Assembly (NCBI RefSeq): GCF_900101105.1
Contig: NZ_FNGA01000001.1
Location: 682,001-746,000 of the forward strand
Direction of reading: 5' to 3'
DNA from: Maridesulfovibrio ferrireducens
GTDB taxonomy: Bacteria > Desulfobacterota > Desulfovibrionia > Desulfovibrionales > Desulfovibrionaceae
DNA length: 64,000 bases
Positions 17,746-26,813 of the stretch are shown one piece after another (position 1 is the first letter of the stretch; every line of letters starts with the position of its first letter). A model generated the notes under the pieces. The model was not told the DNA's origin. It searched no databases and saw nothing but the letters and a program-made list of their open reading frames with translations. A program made the position numbers and the translations under genes.

Positions 17746-17822
17746 GTTTTTTCCTTTGTACCTTCAAGGGGCTTTAAATTTATCAATTTACGTCTCGACG
17801 CCTATCTCAATAATAAGGGATT

Positions 17823-17853
17823 CTAAAGGGGGTAACCCTTTAGCCTCCGGAGG
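17823..17853. repeat. REP-like palindromic element
   Basis: CTAAAGGG-ggtaa-CCCTTTAG (17823-17843) is followed directly by the palindrome CCTCCGGAGG (17844-17853). Similar G/C-rich palindromes with AAAGGG and CTCCGG blocks occur as extragenic repeats in Desulfovibrio genomes as I recall them. It sits between two genes of the same strand and could also stop transcription. Only one copy was noticed in the window. Confidence 0.4.
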
Positions 17854-17883
17854 CCTACCCTAGCAGTAACTTTGTAAATAAAT

Positions 17884-18354
17884 TTACACGTGATGGTAAG
17901 GCGAGCCTTTTAATATAGAAGACGCGCGATAAAGCTGTTCAAGCAGCATGGTGCGGGCCAGCTCATGCGGCAGAGTCATCTTGCTCAATGAAAGTTTGAT
18001 TCTAGCCACGTTTTTTACTTCATCAGATAGCCCGAAAGGTCCGCCGATTACAAAGCAGGGCGTAAGGTTCGGGTCTTCCGTCCATTTTAGCAGACGCTTT
18101 GAAAGATCAACTGAGGTTATTTCTATGCCGGTTTCATCAAGGCAGATGACCATGTCCGAAGGGCGAATTTTCGTTATGATGGCTTTACCTTCGCGCAGCA
18201 CTTTGTCTTCCGGTGGAAGTTTTCCCGGAGCATCTTTAAGAATAGTTTCATCAAGTTTATGAAATCTTCCCAATTTTTTTGCATAATGAGCGCAAGCCTC
18301 ATTAAAAAAAGGTTCCTTAAGTTTGCCTACCCAGATGAATCTTAATTTACTCAT
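17884..18354 (-). CDS. rlmH: 23S rRNA (pseudouridine1915-N3)-methyltransferase RlmH
   Basis: 156 aa, the family's usual length. VIGGPFGLSDEV is the SPOUT-fold SAM-binding knot, and the C-terminus SLSKMTLPHELARTMLLEQL ending in SPYHHV is diagnostic of RlmH, which methylates pseudouridine 1915 in helix 69 of 23S rRNA. It follows the phosphoesterase gene by 6 nt, so the two are co-transcribed. Confidence 0.96.
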   Translation of the reverse strand: MSKLRFIWVGKLKEPFFNEACAHYAKKLGRFHKLDETILKDAPGKLPPEDKVLREGKAIITKIRPSDMVICLDETGIEITSVDLSKRLLKWTEDPNLTPCFVIGGPFGLSDEVKNVARIKLSLSKMTLPHELARTMLLEQLYRASSILKGSPYHHV

Positions 18355-18360
18355 ATAATA

Positions 18361-19032
18361 CTATTTCCCTTTCAAGGTTGCTTCAAGCTTGCCGTCTTTT
18401 AATGTGATCAGCACATACCCGCCGCCGGAAGCCATGCCCGGATTAAAAATACGTGATTTTCCTATGACATCTTCACCTTTTGATTCGTGAATATGCCCAC
18501 TTACGACAATATCAGGTTGAACTTTTTCAATGAAGGCTCGAACAGAGTGGCTGCCTACATGCTGCCCGTTTGAAAGCATGTCCAGCTTGGTATTGTAGGG
18601 CGAGTCATGCACGGCGAGAATAAGTTGATTGTAGTCACCGATTTTTTTGTATGTTTCTTCAAGCCATTGTCCGAGCTGTTTTTCGCTTACTTCGCCGGGA
18701 GTGCCGAATGGAGTCGGAATAGAAAACCCCACTCCCATGATTTTGATTCCCTCAGCCAGTTCGCGGAATTCCAGATGAAGATTGGCATTTTTATTTTTGA
18801 GGAATTCTGTAACATTATTCCGATCCATATTTCCCGCTTGAGCGAGTATATTAGGATTTTTATCGGAAATGGTTTCCCAGAATTTTTCCATTGCACCTAA
18901 GGGAGAGTGGTTCGTAATATCTCCAGTGACAATGATTCCAGTTGCATCATGAATTTCAGGAATTAATGATACAAAGTTAAGACTTTGGTGAATGTCACCT
19001 AAAGCAATCCAGTTCATTATATTTTCAGGCAT
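18361..19032 (-). CDS. Calcineurin-like metallophosphoesterase
   Basis: 223 aa. The metal motifs are ALGDIHQS (GDxH), GNMDRNN (GNxD), VHDSPYN and SGHIHES (GHxH), the full set for a dinuclear metallophosphatase. It is probably cytosolic, with no signal peptide. AGGAGA lies 4 nt before the ATG. It forms an operon with rlmH. Substrate cannot be read from sequence; cyclic nucleotides or phosphoesters are typical for the family. Confidence 0.88.
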   Translation of the reverse strand: MPENIMNWIALGDIHQSLNFVSLIPEIHDATGIIVTGDITNHSPLGAMEKFWETISDKNPNILAQAGNMDRNNVTEFLKNKNANLHLEFRELAEGIKIMGVGFSIPTPFGTPGEVSEKQLGQWLEETYKKIGDYNQLILAVHDSPYNTKLDMLSNGQHVGSHSVRAFIEKVQPDIVVSGHIHESKGEDVIGKSRIFNPGMASGGGYVLITLKDGKLEATLKGK

Positions 19033-19319
19033 ATCGTCTCCTGCTGTTTTGATATATGGTCGTCGTTGAAAATGATGTTAATTTTCAGTAGCGTTGCGCC
19101 ATAGTGATTGCAAGGTTCAATTTAATAGCATTAATGGATTCAAAAACCAATGATGCCAAATCCTGACAATCAGGTTGCCAATTTTATCTGAGAAGGTCTA
19201 AGTTGTTTTTATAGTATGCAAATTTTTGTGTAGATTCAGAGTATGTTCAAGCGTATATTTTTCAAAATAGATTATGGAATTTAAATTATGCAACTGAATA
19301 ATTGTATATATAAAATCGG

Positions 19320-19904
19320 GTGATAAATTTGGATAAGAATGAAATAAGACGCAGTTTGCAAGTTCAGCGAGAACGGTTGTCTAAATCAGAAGTTGAATCC
19401 ATGAGCCGTGAGATAGTCTTTTCTGTGCAGTCTCTTGCAGAGTGGAAGAAGGCCAGGGAAGTCCTGCTGTACTGGCCTATCAAAAATGAGGTGGACGTAA
19501 CCCCGCTGTTTCATGACGCATTGGAATCAGGTAAAAAAATTTTCCTGCCTTGTTGCCGCAAAGATGAACCGGGCATTATGGATTTCGGTGTTGTTAGGGC
19601 GGAAGAGGATCTTTTACACGGTTCGTTCGGTATAAAGGAACCATGTCGAAGTAAATGTGAATTTCCTGATGTTGTATCGCCTGATATTATGATAATTCCT
19701 GGTGTTGGATTTGATCGCAGAGGTTACAGAATAGGATTCGGAGGCGGGTATTATGACAGATTTCTTGCCCGCCCGCAGAAGTCCATTCTTTTAGCTGTGG
19801 GAGTCTGTTATTCTTTTCAGATTATTGATGAAATTACGGTCGAAGCGTGGGATAAACCAGTGCAGTCCATCTGTACAGATAAGGATATTATATGGCCAGA
19901 ATAG
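19320..19904 (+). CDS. 5-formyltetrahydrofolate cyclo-ligase
   Basis: 194 aa from GTG. PGVGFDRRGYRIGFGGGYYDRFL is the signature loop of the 5-FCL family, which converts 5-formyl-THF to 5,10-methenyl-THF using ATP. The ribosome site is weak, but no better start exists. The 3' end overlaps the next gene by 13 nt, so they form an operon. The 287 bp upstream show no clear feature. Confidence 0.92.
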   Translation: MINLDKNEIRRSLQVQRERLSKSEVESMSREIVFSVQSLAEWKKAREVLLYWPIKNEVDVTPLFHDALESGKKIFLPCCRKDEPGIMDFGVVRAEEDLLHGSFGIKEPCRSKCEFPDVVSPDIMIIPGVGFDRRGYRIGFGGGYYDRFLARPQKSILLAVGVCYSFQIIDEITVEAWDKPVQSICTDKDIIWPE

Positions 19905-20638
19905 ATTGTATACCTTTTACTTTTCCGGGGCTGGAGAATATTTCGTGTGTATTTACAACGAGAACCGGCGGAGCCTGTAAACCTCCGTTTAATCAAGGTA
20001 ACTTGTCCTTTGATGTAGGCGACAACCCTTACGACGTAAGAGCTAACAGGACTTCTCTGGCGGCCTCTTTGGGAGTTACGCATTGGCACGAGTGCATACA
20101 GGTTCATGGTGATGTTTTGCATTTTGAGTCTGAATCTCAAACACCTGAGCAGCAGTCCTCTCTGGAAGGAGACGGTTTTACCTCTTCTGAGCGTGGACAT
20201 GCTCTTGTTATTAAAACGGCTGACTGTCAGCCTATTTTGATTGCTCACAATAAAGGTGATTTTGTGGCGGCATTGCATAACGGCTGGCGAGGTAATTCAA
20301 TAAACTACCCGGGTAAAAGTGTTACGCAGATATGTGAGCACTACGGATGCAGTCCTTCTGAGCTTATGGCCGTCAGAGGGCCAAGTCTTAGTCCTGCTTT
20401 GTCGGAGTTCGTGAATTTTAATTCTGATTTTGAACCGGGATATGAAAAATATTTCAACAAAGAAAATAACACGGTTGATTTATGGAAGTTAACCCATGAT
20501 CAGTTGGCTGGCGCAGGAATTGATCCACAAAATATTTTCGGTATTGATATGTGCACGTATTGTATGAGCGACACTTTTTTTTCATACAGACGCGACAGGA
20601 ACACAGGGCGGCAGTTGTCCGTAATTTGGATTAAGTAA
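19892..20638 (+). CDS. pgeF: PgeF/YfiH-type laccase-domain protein
   Basis: 248 aa. KTADCQPILIAH (the Cys ligand in ADCxP), ALHNGWRGNSIN and the C-terminal CTYCMSDTFFSYRRD are the conserved metal-binding motifs of the multicopper-polyphenol-oxidase fold family (YfiH/YlmD). Members were called laccases; later work describes peptidoglycan editing or purine nucleosidase activity, so the exact reaction is unsettled. Translationally coupled to the 5-FCL gene. Confidence 0.9.
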   Translation: MARIDCIPFTFPGLENISCVFTTRTGGACKPPFNQGNLSFDVGDNPYDVRANRTSLAASLGVTHWHECIQVHGDVLHFESESQTPEQQSSLEGDGFTSSERGHALVIKTADCQPILIAHNKGDFVAALHNGWRGNSINYPGKSVTQICEHYGCSPSELMAVRGPSLSPALSEFVNFNSDFEPGYEKYFNKENNTVDLWKLTHDQLAGAGIDPQNIFGIDMCTYCMSDTFFSYRRDRNTGRQLSVIWIK

Positions 20639-20664
20639 TCGTTAAAGTCCTTATTTAAATAGAA

Positions 20665-20696
20665 AACCCCCTTTGGCGCATGCGTCAAAGGGGGTT
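20665..20696 (+). terminator. Terminator after pgeF
   Basis: AACCCCCTTTG and CAAAGGGGGTT flank a 10-nt loop; a T-rich tail (aatttttaa) follows. It also lies 30 nt beyond the convergent cheV gene. Confidence 0.88.
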
Positions 20697-20726
20697 AATT
20701 TTTAATTTGAAAACTTTTCCTGATAA

Positions 20727-21698
20727 TTAATTTCGTGCAGCTTGAGACTTTTCAATCAGTTTGAAAACTCGTTCAGCTAACTGATTGATCTCGGCTTTTG
20801 AAATCTGGTCGTCGGCTCCGACAGACTGTCCTTTATGGTAGAGTGTGTCGGTGATGATGGAAGAACAAAGCAATACCGGAAGATGTCTGAGTTCCGGGTC
20901 ATCCTTTATTCTCTTTGTAAGGTTATGTCCGTCCATGACAGGCATTTCAATATCCGTGACAACTATGTCGATGAAATCATCAATGGTTTTTCCTTCGTCT
21001 TTGGCCTGATTTCTCCACTCGTTGATTTTATCCCATGCCGTTTTACCGTTGTGAGTTCTTGTTACCTTGAAACCTGCATCTTCGAGCATTTGCCCGATCA
21101 TGCGGCGAATCATGGTTGAGTCGTCAGCGATGATAGCCTTGAGTTGCTGGGTCTCGATTTTTTTGACCAGTTCGGCATCAGGTACTTCTGCGAGATCCAT
21201 GCCGGGGTTCAGGTCAGCAACGATTTTTTCCAGATCAAGCAGGAATACAATACGCCCTTCCAGCTTAACTACCCCGGTGATTGAGTTTGCTGTGAGGGAT
21301 GATACCTGTTTGCTTGGAGCTTCCACCTGTTCCCAACTGATGCGGTGAATTCTTGTTACACCGGAAACTAGAAAGGCTGTAGAAATTTTATTGAATTCGG
21401 TAACGATAACTTTAGGAGCTTCGCTTTCAACTCTGTTTTTACCTACTCGGCTGCTAAGATCGATCAGAGGGATAATTTCAGATCTGAGATCAAATGCCCC
21501 CAGAACAGCTGCATTTGTAGCATCAGGCATATCCGTGAGTTCCGGCAGACGGATAATTTCTACAACTTTAGCGACATTTATGCCGTAAAAGTTACGTCTG
21601 GTTGTGCCACCATGTACACTGTCAGTCTCATCAATGAAAAATTCTACGATTTCAAGCTCGTTAGTGCCTGATTCAAGAAGAATATTTGTTTGGGACAT
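20727..21698 (-). CDS. cheV: CheV-type coupling protein (CheW-receiver)
   Basis: 323 aa. Residues 1-175 are a CheW scaffold domain (LPELTDMPDATNAAVLGAFDLR...), and 190-320 a receiver with phosphoacceptor in VVTDIEMPVMDG. CheV couples receptors to CheA, and phosphorylation of its receiver tunes adaptation. It is a monocistronic gene, separate from the Wsp-type cluster at 30-40 kb, so it probably serves the motility chemotaxis system encoded elsewhere. The ribosome site is a GGAGG-rich stretch before the ATG. Confidence 0.93.
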   Translation of the reverse strand: MSQTNILLESGTNELEIVEFFIDETDSVHGGTTRRNFYGINVAKVVEIIRLPELTDMPDATNAAVLGAFDLRSEIIPLIDLSSRVGKNRVESEAPKVIVTEFNKISTAFLVSGVTRIHRISWEQVEAPSKQVSSLTANSITGVVKLEGRIVFLLDLEKIVADLNPGMDLAEVPDAELVKKIETQQLKAIIADDSTMIRRMIGQMLEDAGFKVTRTHNGKTAWDKINEWRNQAKDEGKTIDDFIDIVVTDIEMPVMDGHNLTKRIKDDPELRHLPVLLCSSIITDTLYHKGQSVGADDQISKAEINQLAERVFKLIEKSQAARN

Positions 21699-21910
21699 TT
21701 TTCATCCTCCCCCGAAATTCATGTGAAGTCAGCATTCAAATAAATTTATTTGTTTCGCTCAGTTTAAGATTAGCTCGAAAATACTGTTTATGAAAGATAT
21801 TTTTCAAGATTATAACAAGACTCGTCCTTTTAACTCAAATAGAAACCATAGTGTAGTCAATCTAATTAAGCATCAAATATTAAATATGAGTAAAAAAATA
21901 ACACAATAAA

Positions 21911-23005
21911 CTAATTGTGGTCTAGTCGGTAATATACTTTTTTATAATCTTTAAGCATTCTTATTTGGTTATATCGTTTTGAGCCGGTTTGAAATCCGAC
22001 AAGTCCAAGTTCACGGGAGAGTCTTTGGTTGAGCAGTAAAGTGGAAATTTGTTTGATGAAATCGTCTTTATTAGAAGGGGTTACCAATATCCCGTTCTTT
22101 TCGCTGATGATCTGTTCGACAACCCCGCCGACCGCATAGCTGACGGGAGCGAGCCCTTTGGACATGGCTTCAAGGATCACCAAAGGATGATTGTCTGCGA
22201 GAGTCGGGTATGCAAGAACATTTGCCGCCGTCATAAATTGACCGAGTGTCTCTCTGTCCACATAGGGAATGTTTATGAAATCGCCTTCCCTTGAAGTTTT
22301 ATTTCCGCCTATGGCAAATCCGATAGCATCAGGAACCCTCTTTTTGATTCCGTTCCAGTAAGCTTTCCATTCCGAACCCGACTTATAAGCAGCGTTAACT
22401 CCTCCGTGAGCAATGAACAGCACGACTTTTGCCGCAGGGTGTAAGCCGAATTTTTTTCTTGCGAGTTTTTTATCTCCGATGGAATCAGGCCAGGGAATAC
22501 CATTTGGGATAATTTTTACTGCAAGTCGTGAGTCTGCTATTCGGGCCTGATTAGCCAGCCATTTAGATGGAGAAATTAAAACGGCTTTCCGTTTCAGCAG
22601 GGTTTCGATGCTGGTTTTGCGAACAGTTTCAGAGTCTTGAAAACCTCTCGGACAAGGGGGCCGGCAACCCTTTTTAAAGTGCGCGCAGTCAAGAGGGTGT
22701 GAGCATCCTCCTGTTATCATTTGGGAATCATGAAGGGTCACGATAAGAGGTAATCCCTCTGGGAGTGCGGAAAGAAATTTTGCGGGATTTGCAGAGGAGT
22801 GAAGATGTACTATGGCATTGGCAGGAATTTTTTTTGCTGCTTCTTCTGGAGAAATGAGCGGATCAAGCGGATTTTCAGATGCTTCAAAGGAATGCAGTGA
22901 TTTATATCCTGATTCTTTCATTTCATCATGAATGAGCAGGGCAATTCTTGTTGCGCCTCCGCTTTTTTTGAGAGCGGTGTGGTGAATAATTGTCCGCGCT
23001 AGCAT
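21911..23005 (-). CDS. Glycosyltransferase family 4 protein
   Basis: 364 aa GT-B-fold enzyme. The C-terminal half has the retaining-GT motif LVILEAMSKGLAPVSYAVGG (E-x7-E). The N-terminal half contains a Cys-rich loop (GGCSHPLDCAHFKKGCRPPC) that may bind metal, seen in some family members. Its start overlaps the preceding glycosyltransferase by 7 nt, so both act in one pathway, probably surface polysaccharide or glycoprotein synthesis. Donor and acceptor are unknown. Confidence 0.87.
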   Translation of the reverse strand: MLARTIIHHTALKKSGGATRIALLIHDEMKESGYKSLHSFEASENPLDPLISPEEAAKKIPANAIVHLHSSANPAKFLSALPEGLPLIVTLHDSQMITGGCSHPLDCAHFKKGCRPPCPRGFQDSETVRKTSIETLLKRKAVLISPSKWLANQARIADSRLAVKIIPNGIPWPDSIGDKKLARKKFGLHPAAKVVLFIAHGGVNAAYKSGSEWKAYWNGIKKRVPDAIGFAIGGNKTSREGDFINIPYVDRETLGQFMTAANVLAYPTLADNHPLVILEAMSKGLAPVSYAVGGVVEQIISEKNGILVTPSNKDDFIKQISTLLLNQRLSRELGLVGFQTGSKRYNQIRMLKDYKKVYYRLDHN

Positions 23006-24657
23006 GCCTTTTCCAGAATATCATGCTTAAGGGACCATAGAATATGAAATTCGGCTTCCCGTTTGTCTAATTCCGGTGCCATGGATTTAATTTTGGTGAT
23101 AAGTTCTAATGTGGTAATGGGTTTGCGGGCAAAGAAAGCCATTTTGCGGACAACTTCCTGATTAAGATATCTTTCAATTCCTTGATATATTAGCGGAAAT
23201 TCTTTTCCCTGATAGATTGCCAAGCCTGTAGAACCTGTTACAACCATTGTTTTTTTGCTGATAGTCGAGGTCGGATAGTGGGAAAAGATCTCACCGAATC
23301 GGACCTGAGCGGGATGTAGTATTTCCGAAATTCCCTTGGTTTCAACAGGGGCTGTATTCAGTTCTTCCCATAACTGTATGTGCTGACGAATTACTTCTTT
23401 CCATGTAAATTTTTTGTTTACTCTCGCTGCTCCGGCAGTGCCCATGGCGGATCTTAATTGCGGATCTTTTATCAGCTTTTCAAGTCCTTTTGCCAGTTTG
23501 GGTGTGTCTATTGCTGTTTGCTGTGAAATAAGCAGGTGGTAATGACTATCGAAGCATAACGGAGCCATAAGATCCACGGCAGGTGTTGCCTCTGCCCCTA
23601 TGGTTTCAATTAAAAATCCTGTCTCATCGTGAACAACCAGATCTTTATAACCGTCATAGTCTGAAGCGATGATGGGAAGCCCCATTGCTCCGGCTTCAAG
23701 TATCGTCAGTCCGAAAGTTTCCTGCGGGTTGTCGGAAATGGACACATAAATGTCTGCCGCGCGATAAAGATTAAGTTTTTGAAGGTCGGTGGGGCGGGCA
23801 AAGATTGACAACTCCAGTCCCATATTCCGGCTGAGCTCCTTCAGTGTCTGCGGAAAATCGTCTTCGTCATCCATCCATCCGGCCAGAATAACTCTCACAT
23901 CTTTTCTATCTATTCCGGCTTTAAAAATACGCTGCATGGCCCGTAAAAGAGGTAGAATATCCATTTTGGAGTAGTGCGCAATGCGGCCGAATACTAAAAT
24001 ATTAACTCTGTTGTCCCCGGAATTCAGTTCCAGCGCATTTAGAGCTTCAAGTTTTTGCTGCGGAGTCGGGGGAGTAAAAGTTGAGGGGTTAATTCCAAGA
24101 GGAATTTTTCTGATTTGCGGAGAAGGAAACTTTTTTTCATCCAGTTCAAAACCTTCGCGCAGATGCAGGAAATATTTTTCGACAACCTGCATTCCGGGGG
24201 TGGAGGTGGCAACGATGCAATCACGGGCGGTAGTACCCTTCCATATATAATTAAGGAAAGCTGAACCGTAGTTGCTGTAACTCAAAGAATGGGTTGTTCC
24301 GGTGATAGGGAAGATGTTTTTTGCAAAAGCGTTTCTTACTCGTGCAAGGTGCGGTGGATATAAGATGCAGTCTGACTGATGGAAGCAGAAGTATTCCTGC
24401 TTACTTATATATTCAGGAAGATCTCGTCGATCCAAAATTTTGACTTTATTATTTTCAATTAATTTAGGGAAGTTTTCCTTTATAAAACCGATCAGGCTGT
24501 CGCGGACGTTCCCGCTGCTTAGAAAGAAGTGGTATTCATCAAAAGGGTCTTCAGTCATTAATTCATTTAAAAACCCGATGTTTGCTACTTTCCGCCCAAG
24601 AACCGGTCCCGTTTCATAAAAGGGGTCCAAAGTTCCCCATATTCTTTGAGTTTTCAT
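22999..24657 (-). CDS. Glycosyltransferase family 4 protein, long form
   Basis: 552 aa. A GT-B core with ADIYVSISDNPQETFGLTILEAGAMGLP (nucleotide-sugar binding and E-x7-E) spans about 190-430, and a ~110-residue C-terminal extension of unknown function follows (after TKGISEILHPAQVRFGE). First gene of a two-gene operon with the next glycosyltransferase. The N-terminal region mentions no signal peptide or membrane helix, so it is a cytosolic, membrane-peripheral enzyme. Confidence 0.87.
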   Translation of the reverse strand: MKTQRIWGTLDPFYETGPVLGRKVANIGFLNELMTEDPFDEYHFFLSSGNVRDSLIGFIKENFPKLIENNKVKILDRRDLPEYISKQEYFCFHQSDCILYPPHLARVRNAFAKNIFPITGTTHSLSYSNYGSAFLNYIWKGTTARDCIVATSTPGMQVVEKYFLHLREGFELDEKKFPSPQIRKIPLGINPSTFTPPTPQQKLEALNALELNSGDNRVNILVFGRIAHYSKMDILPLLRAMQRIFKAGIDRKDVRVILAGWMDDEDDFPQTLKELSRNMGLELSIFARPTDLQKLNLYRAADIYVSISDNPQETFGLTILEAGAMGLPIIASDYDGYKDLVVHDETGFLIETIGAEATPAVDLMAPLCFDSHYHLLISQQTAIDTPKLAKGLEKLIKDPQLRSAMGTAGAARVNKKFTWKEVIRQHIQLWEELNTAPVETKGISEILHPAQVRFGEIFSHYPTSTISKKTMVVTGSTGLAIYQGKEFPLIYQGIERYLNQEVVRKMAFFARKPITTLELITKIKSMAPELDKREAEFHILWSLKHDILEKAC

Positions 24658-25009
24658 ACCTTATTTCAAGCCATATTTGGGCCTGCTTTGTCAAAGGGTT
24701 TTATTTTCCGAAATAGATGCAGGTGACAAAAATCTGGCAGACTTTGCCACTTTATCATATTTGCTCAGGCTGCATATTTAGCGTGGTCCTCGTGGTAAAA
24801 GATTATAATACGATTTAAATTATAAGGTCTTTTGTGGATAACTGCTTGTAACATAGCGGTTTTTAGAGATTACGATTTGGTTGCCATGGGGCTATTGATT
24901 TTGCGAGCTGGTTTTCAAAAGGAGTGACTCTTTTATTTGGTCTTTTTTTTGCATTATAGAAGGCAGTAAACCCTTCTGACAGTATTTGGAATGCACAAGG
25001 AGACCCGAT
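24658..25009. other. Divergent intergenic region, 352 bp
   Basis: No gene, terminator or convincing operator seen. It must hold the promoters of the glycosyltransferase pair (left) and the diguanylate cyclase (right). The right end carries AAGGAGA, the ribosome site of the latter. Confidence 0.5.
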
Positions 25010-26494
25010 ATGAATAGAGGAGAAAGACCTGAACTGCTTTGGGGGTTCGGTCTAAACAGTATAGAAGCCGACAAGATTGAAGACTCCCTCGGACCTGGAT
25101 TTTTCTTGAGGAATTTTTCCGAAAGAGCTCTTCCCGGTGAGAAAGAATTTCTTCAGCCTGAAAAGCCTTCCGCTACATGGATTCCGCTCCGGGTTTGGAA
25201 CGAGCTTTCTGAAGCGCGCCGGGCAACTTATCGTAAGCTGGAATCTACTCAGCGCATTCTTATACAGGATGAGTCTCAAAAAAAGGTTGATCTGGAGAGT
25301 GTTCTTGAAGATGGATTTCTTGCGGTAGTAAGTTCTCCATTAACAAGCTCCAAGGTTCAGGATGCCCTTTTCAGAGCAAAGGAAGTATCCGGACTTTATG
25401 GAGATCTCTATAGAATGACCGAAGAGATCATTATGGAACGTGAGCTTCTTTCCCGTAAGACGGAACAGTTGATGTTTTTAAATACCGTTCTGTCCAATGC
25501 TACCGAGCGTCTTGAAGTTTCGGACATCCTCGGACAGGCTGCAGAGGATTTGAAGCTGTTGCTTCCGGTTCTTTCTGTTCAAGGTGTTTTTTGGGAAGTT
25601 GTTCCTGCCGGAAAGCAGACCGAAGCAGAAATATTTGTCAATCCCGGTCTTATTCCAGCCGTTCAGGCCGAGTGGACCGAATTTATGATTGGAAGTGTTA
25701 CACAGCTTAGCGGAATTGAAGTCGGTGGATATAATATTTCTGAAACTACTCCTGTCGCAGACCTTGCAATGTGTTACGGTCCGACCGGAGGAAGAGTGCT
25801 GGCGCTCCCCTTGATTTCTCGCGGGGAAAAGTTCGGTTGTCTGGTTATGCTTTGTGATAAGTCTGTAAGACTCGCAAAGGACCAGGTTAATACACTGAAC
25901 GCTGCTGTGAATCATTTGTCACTTGCACTTAGCAATGCTCTGATGTTTACCAAGATTAAGACTCGCGCGGACCGCGATGGACTTACCAGAGTTTACAATC
26001 GGCGTAGTTTTGATGAAAGACTTGTTGAAGAACTCAGACGTCATCAGCGCCATAATATGGATCTATCATTATTGATGGTCGATCTCGATCATTTCAAGAG
26101 TGTGAACGATACATACGGGCATATGGCTGGCGACCTGGTGCTTGAGACAATAGCCAGAATTTTTGAAGAGACATTCAGAACAACTGATTTCATCGCCCGT
26201 TACGGCGGAGAAGAATTTGTTATTCTACTTCCTCATACCAAAACGGATCAGGCAAAAATGCTGGCTGAACGTATCAGGGAGAAGATAGAATCTAAGAATA
26301 TGTCTTATCGGGATGTTAATTTTAATGTCACGGTAAGTGTCGGAGTCTCTTCTGTCCGTCCCGGAAGTCTTGCGAAGGAAACTGAAATAGTGCGTAAGGC
26401 AGATGATGCTTTATACATCGCAAAGGAACAGGGGCGTAACAGGGTTGTTGTTTCCGCTGCTTCGGCGGCGAGGTTGAAGGTTATATCGGCTTAA
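25010..26494 (+). CDS. Diguanylate cyclase (pseudo-receiver, GAF-like, GGDEF)
   Basis: 494 aa from the ATG at 25010 with AAGGAGA ahead. The C-terminal GGDEF domain carries the active-site motif GGEEF and an inhibitory I-site RTTD five residues before it, so it should make cyclic-di-GMP under product inhibition. Residues about 150-320 look like a GAF-type sensor. The first ~110 residues end in a segment like the last strand/helix of a receiver but have no clear phosphoacceptor Asp, so I read it as a degenerate receiver. Soluble. It is the only GGDEF gene here and is not part of the Wsp-type cluster. Confidence 0.9.
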   Translation: MNRGERPELLWGFGLNSIEADKIEDSLGPGFFLRNFSERALPGEKEFLQPEKPSATWIPLRVWNELSEARRATYRKLESTQRILIQDESQKKVDLESVLEDGFLAVVSSPLTSSKVQDALFRAKEVSGLYGDLYRMTEEIIMERELLSRKTEQLMFLNTVLSNATERLEVSDILGQAAEDLKLLLPVLSVQGVFWEVVPAGKQTEAEIFVNPGLIPAVQAEWTEFMIGSVTQLSGIEVGGYNISETTPVADLAMCYGPTGGRVLALPLISRGEKFGCLVMLCDKSVRLAKDQVNTLNAAVNHLSLALSNALMFTKIKTRADRDGLTRVYNRRSFDERLVEELRRHQRHNMDLSLLMVDLDHFKSVNDTYGHMAGDLVLETIARIFEETFRTTDFIARYGGEEFVILLPHTKTDQAKMLAERIREKIESKNMSYRDVNFNVTVSVGVSSVRPGSLAKETEIVRKADDALYIAKEQGRNRVVVSAASAARLKVISA

Positions 26495-26529
26495 GGGTTT
26501 CTGTAGGCTTGTTACTGTCAGTGTTTACG

Positions 26530-26568
26530 AAAGGACGGTGCGAAATGTTCGCACCGTCCTTTTTTTTT
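26530..26568 (+). terminator. Terminator after diguanylate cyclase
   Basis: AAAGGACGGTGCGAA pairs perfectly with TTCGCACCGTCCTTT around a 3-nt loop, followed by T8. Confidence 0.93.
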
Positions 26569-26813
26569 GCTAATTTGGTGTCCTGCTTGACCTAACTCCT
26601 GAATGGGTGCAAATCCACCAAGTTATATTTTGGATCGGGTTCTTAACCATATTCGGAATAGAGTTGTGGACATACTACTTTTGTTTGGAATTTATGACAG
26701 GCATAAATTCTGGCAACGTATCCGTAATTATATAAATTTCTGGATATACTAATTATTTCAACAGATAGCGCTTTGACTGTTTTCAATGTCGCTGCTGAGG
26801 GAGCATCAATTTC
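26569..26813. other. Leader region of queuosine-precursor transporter
   Basis: 245 bp between the terminator and the transporter gene. It contains a 9-bp perfect hairpin (26688-26710: GAATTTATG-acagg-CATAAATTC) without a T-tract, and a short GGTG/CACC hairpin near 26606. I looked for a preQ1 riboswitch and could not fit the known class I consensus. Confidence 0.4.

Noticed and set aside
19033-19319. 6S RNA upstream of the 5-formyl-THF cyclo-ligase, as in gamma-proteobacteria
   Set aside because: No long hairpin with a central open bubble could be drawn in this 287-bp stretch.
24735-24765. Sigma-54 promoter (TGGCAGACTTTGCC)
   Set aside because: The GG and GC elements are two bases too close for a -24/-12 promoter.
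26603-26620. tRNA T-arm-like string GGGTGCAAATCCACC
   Set aside because: The TTC of a T-loop is missing, no anticodon or D arm precedes it, and no acceptor stem can be closed; only a short hairpin remains.
26569-26813. preQ1-I riboswitch before the queuosine-precursor transporter
   Set aside because: GGGTTCTTAACC is vaguely similar, but the downstream ACCC and A-rich tail that form the pseudoknot are not present at the right distance.
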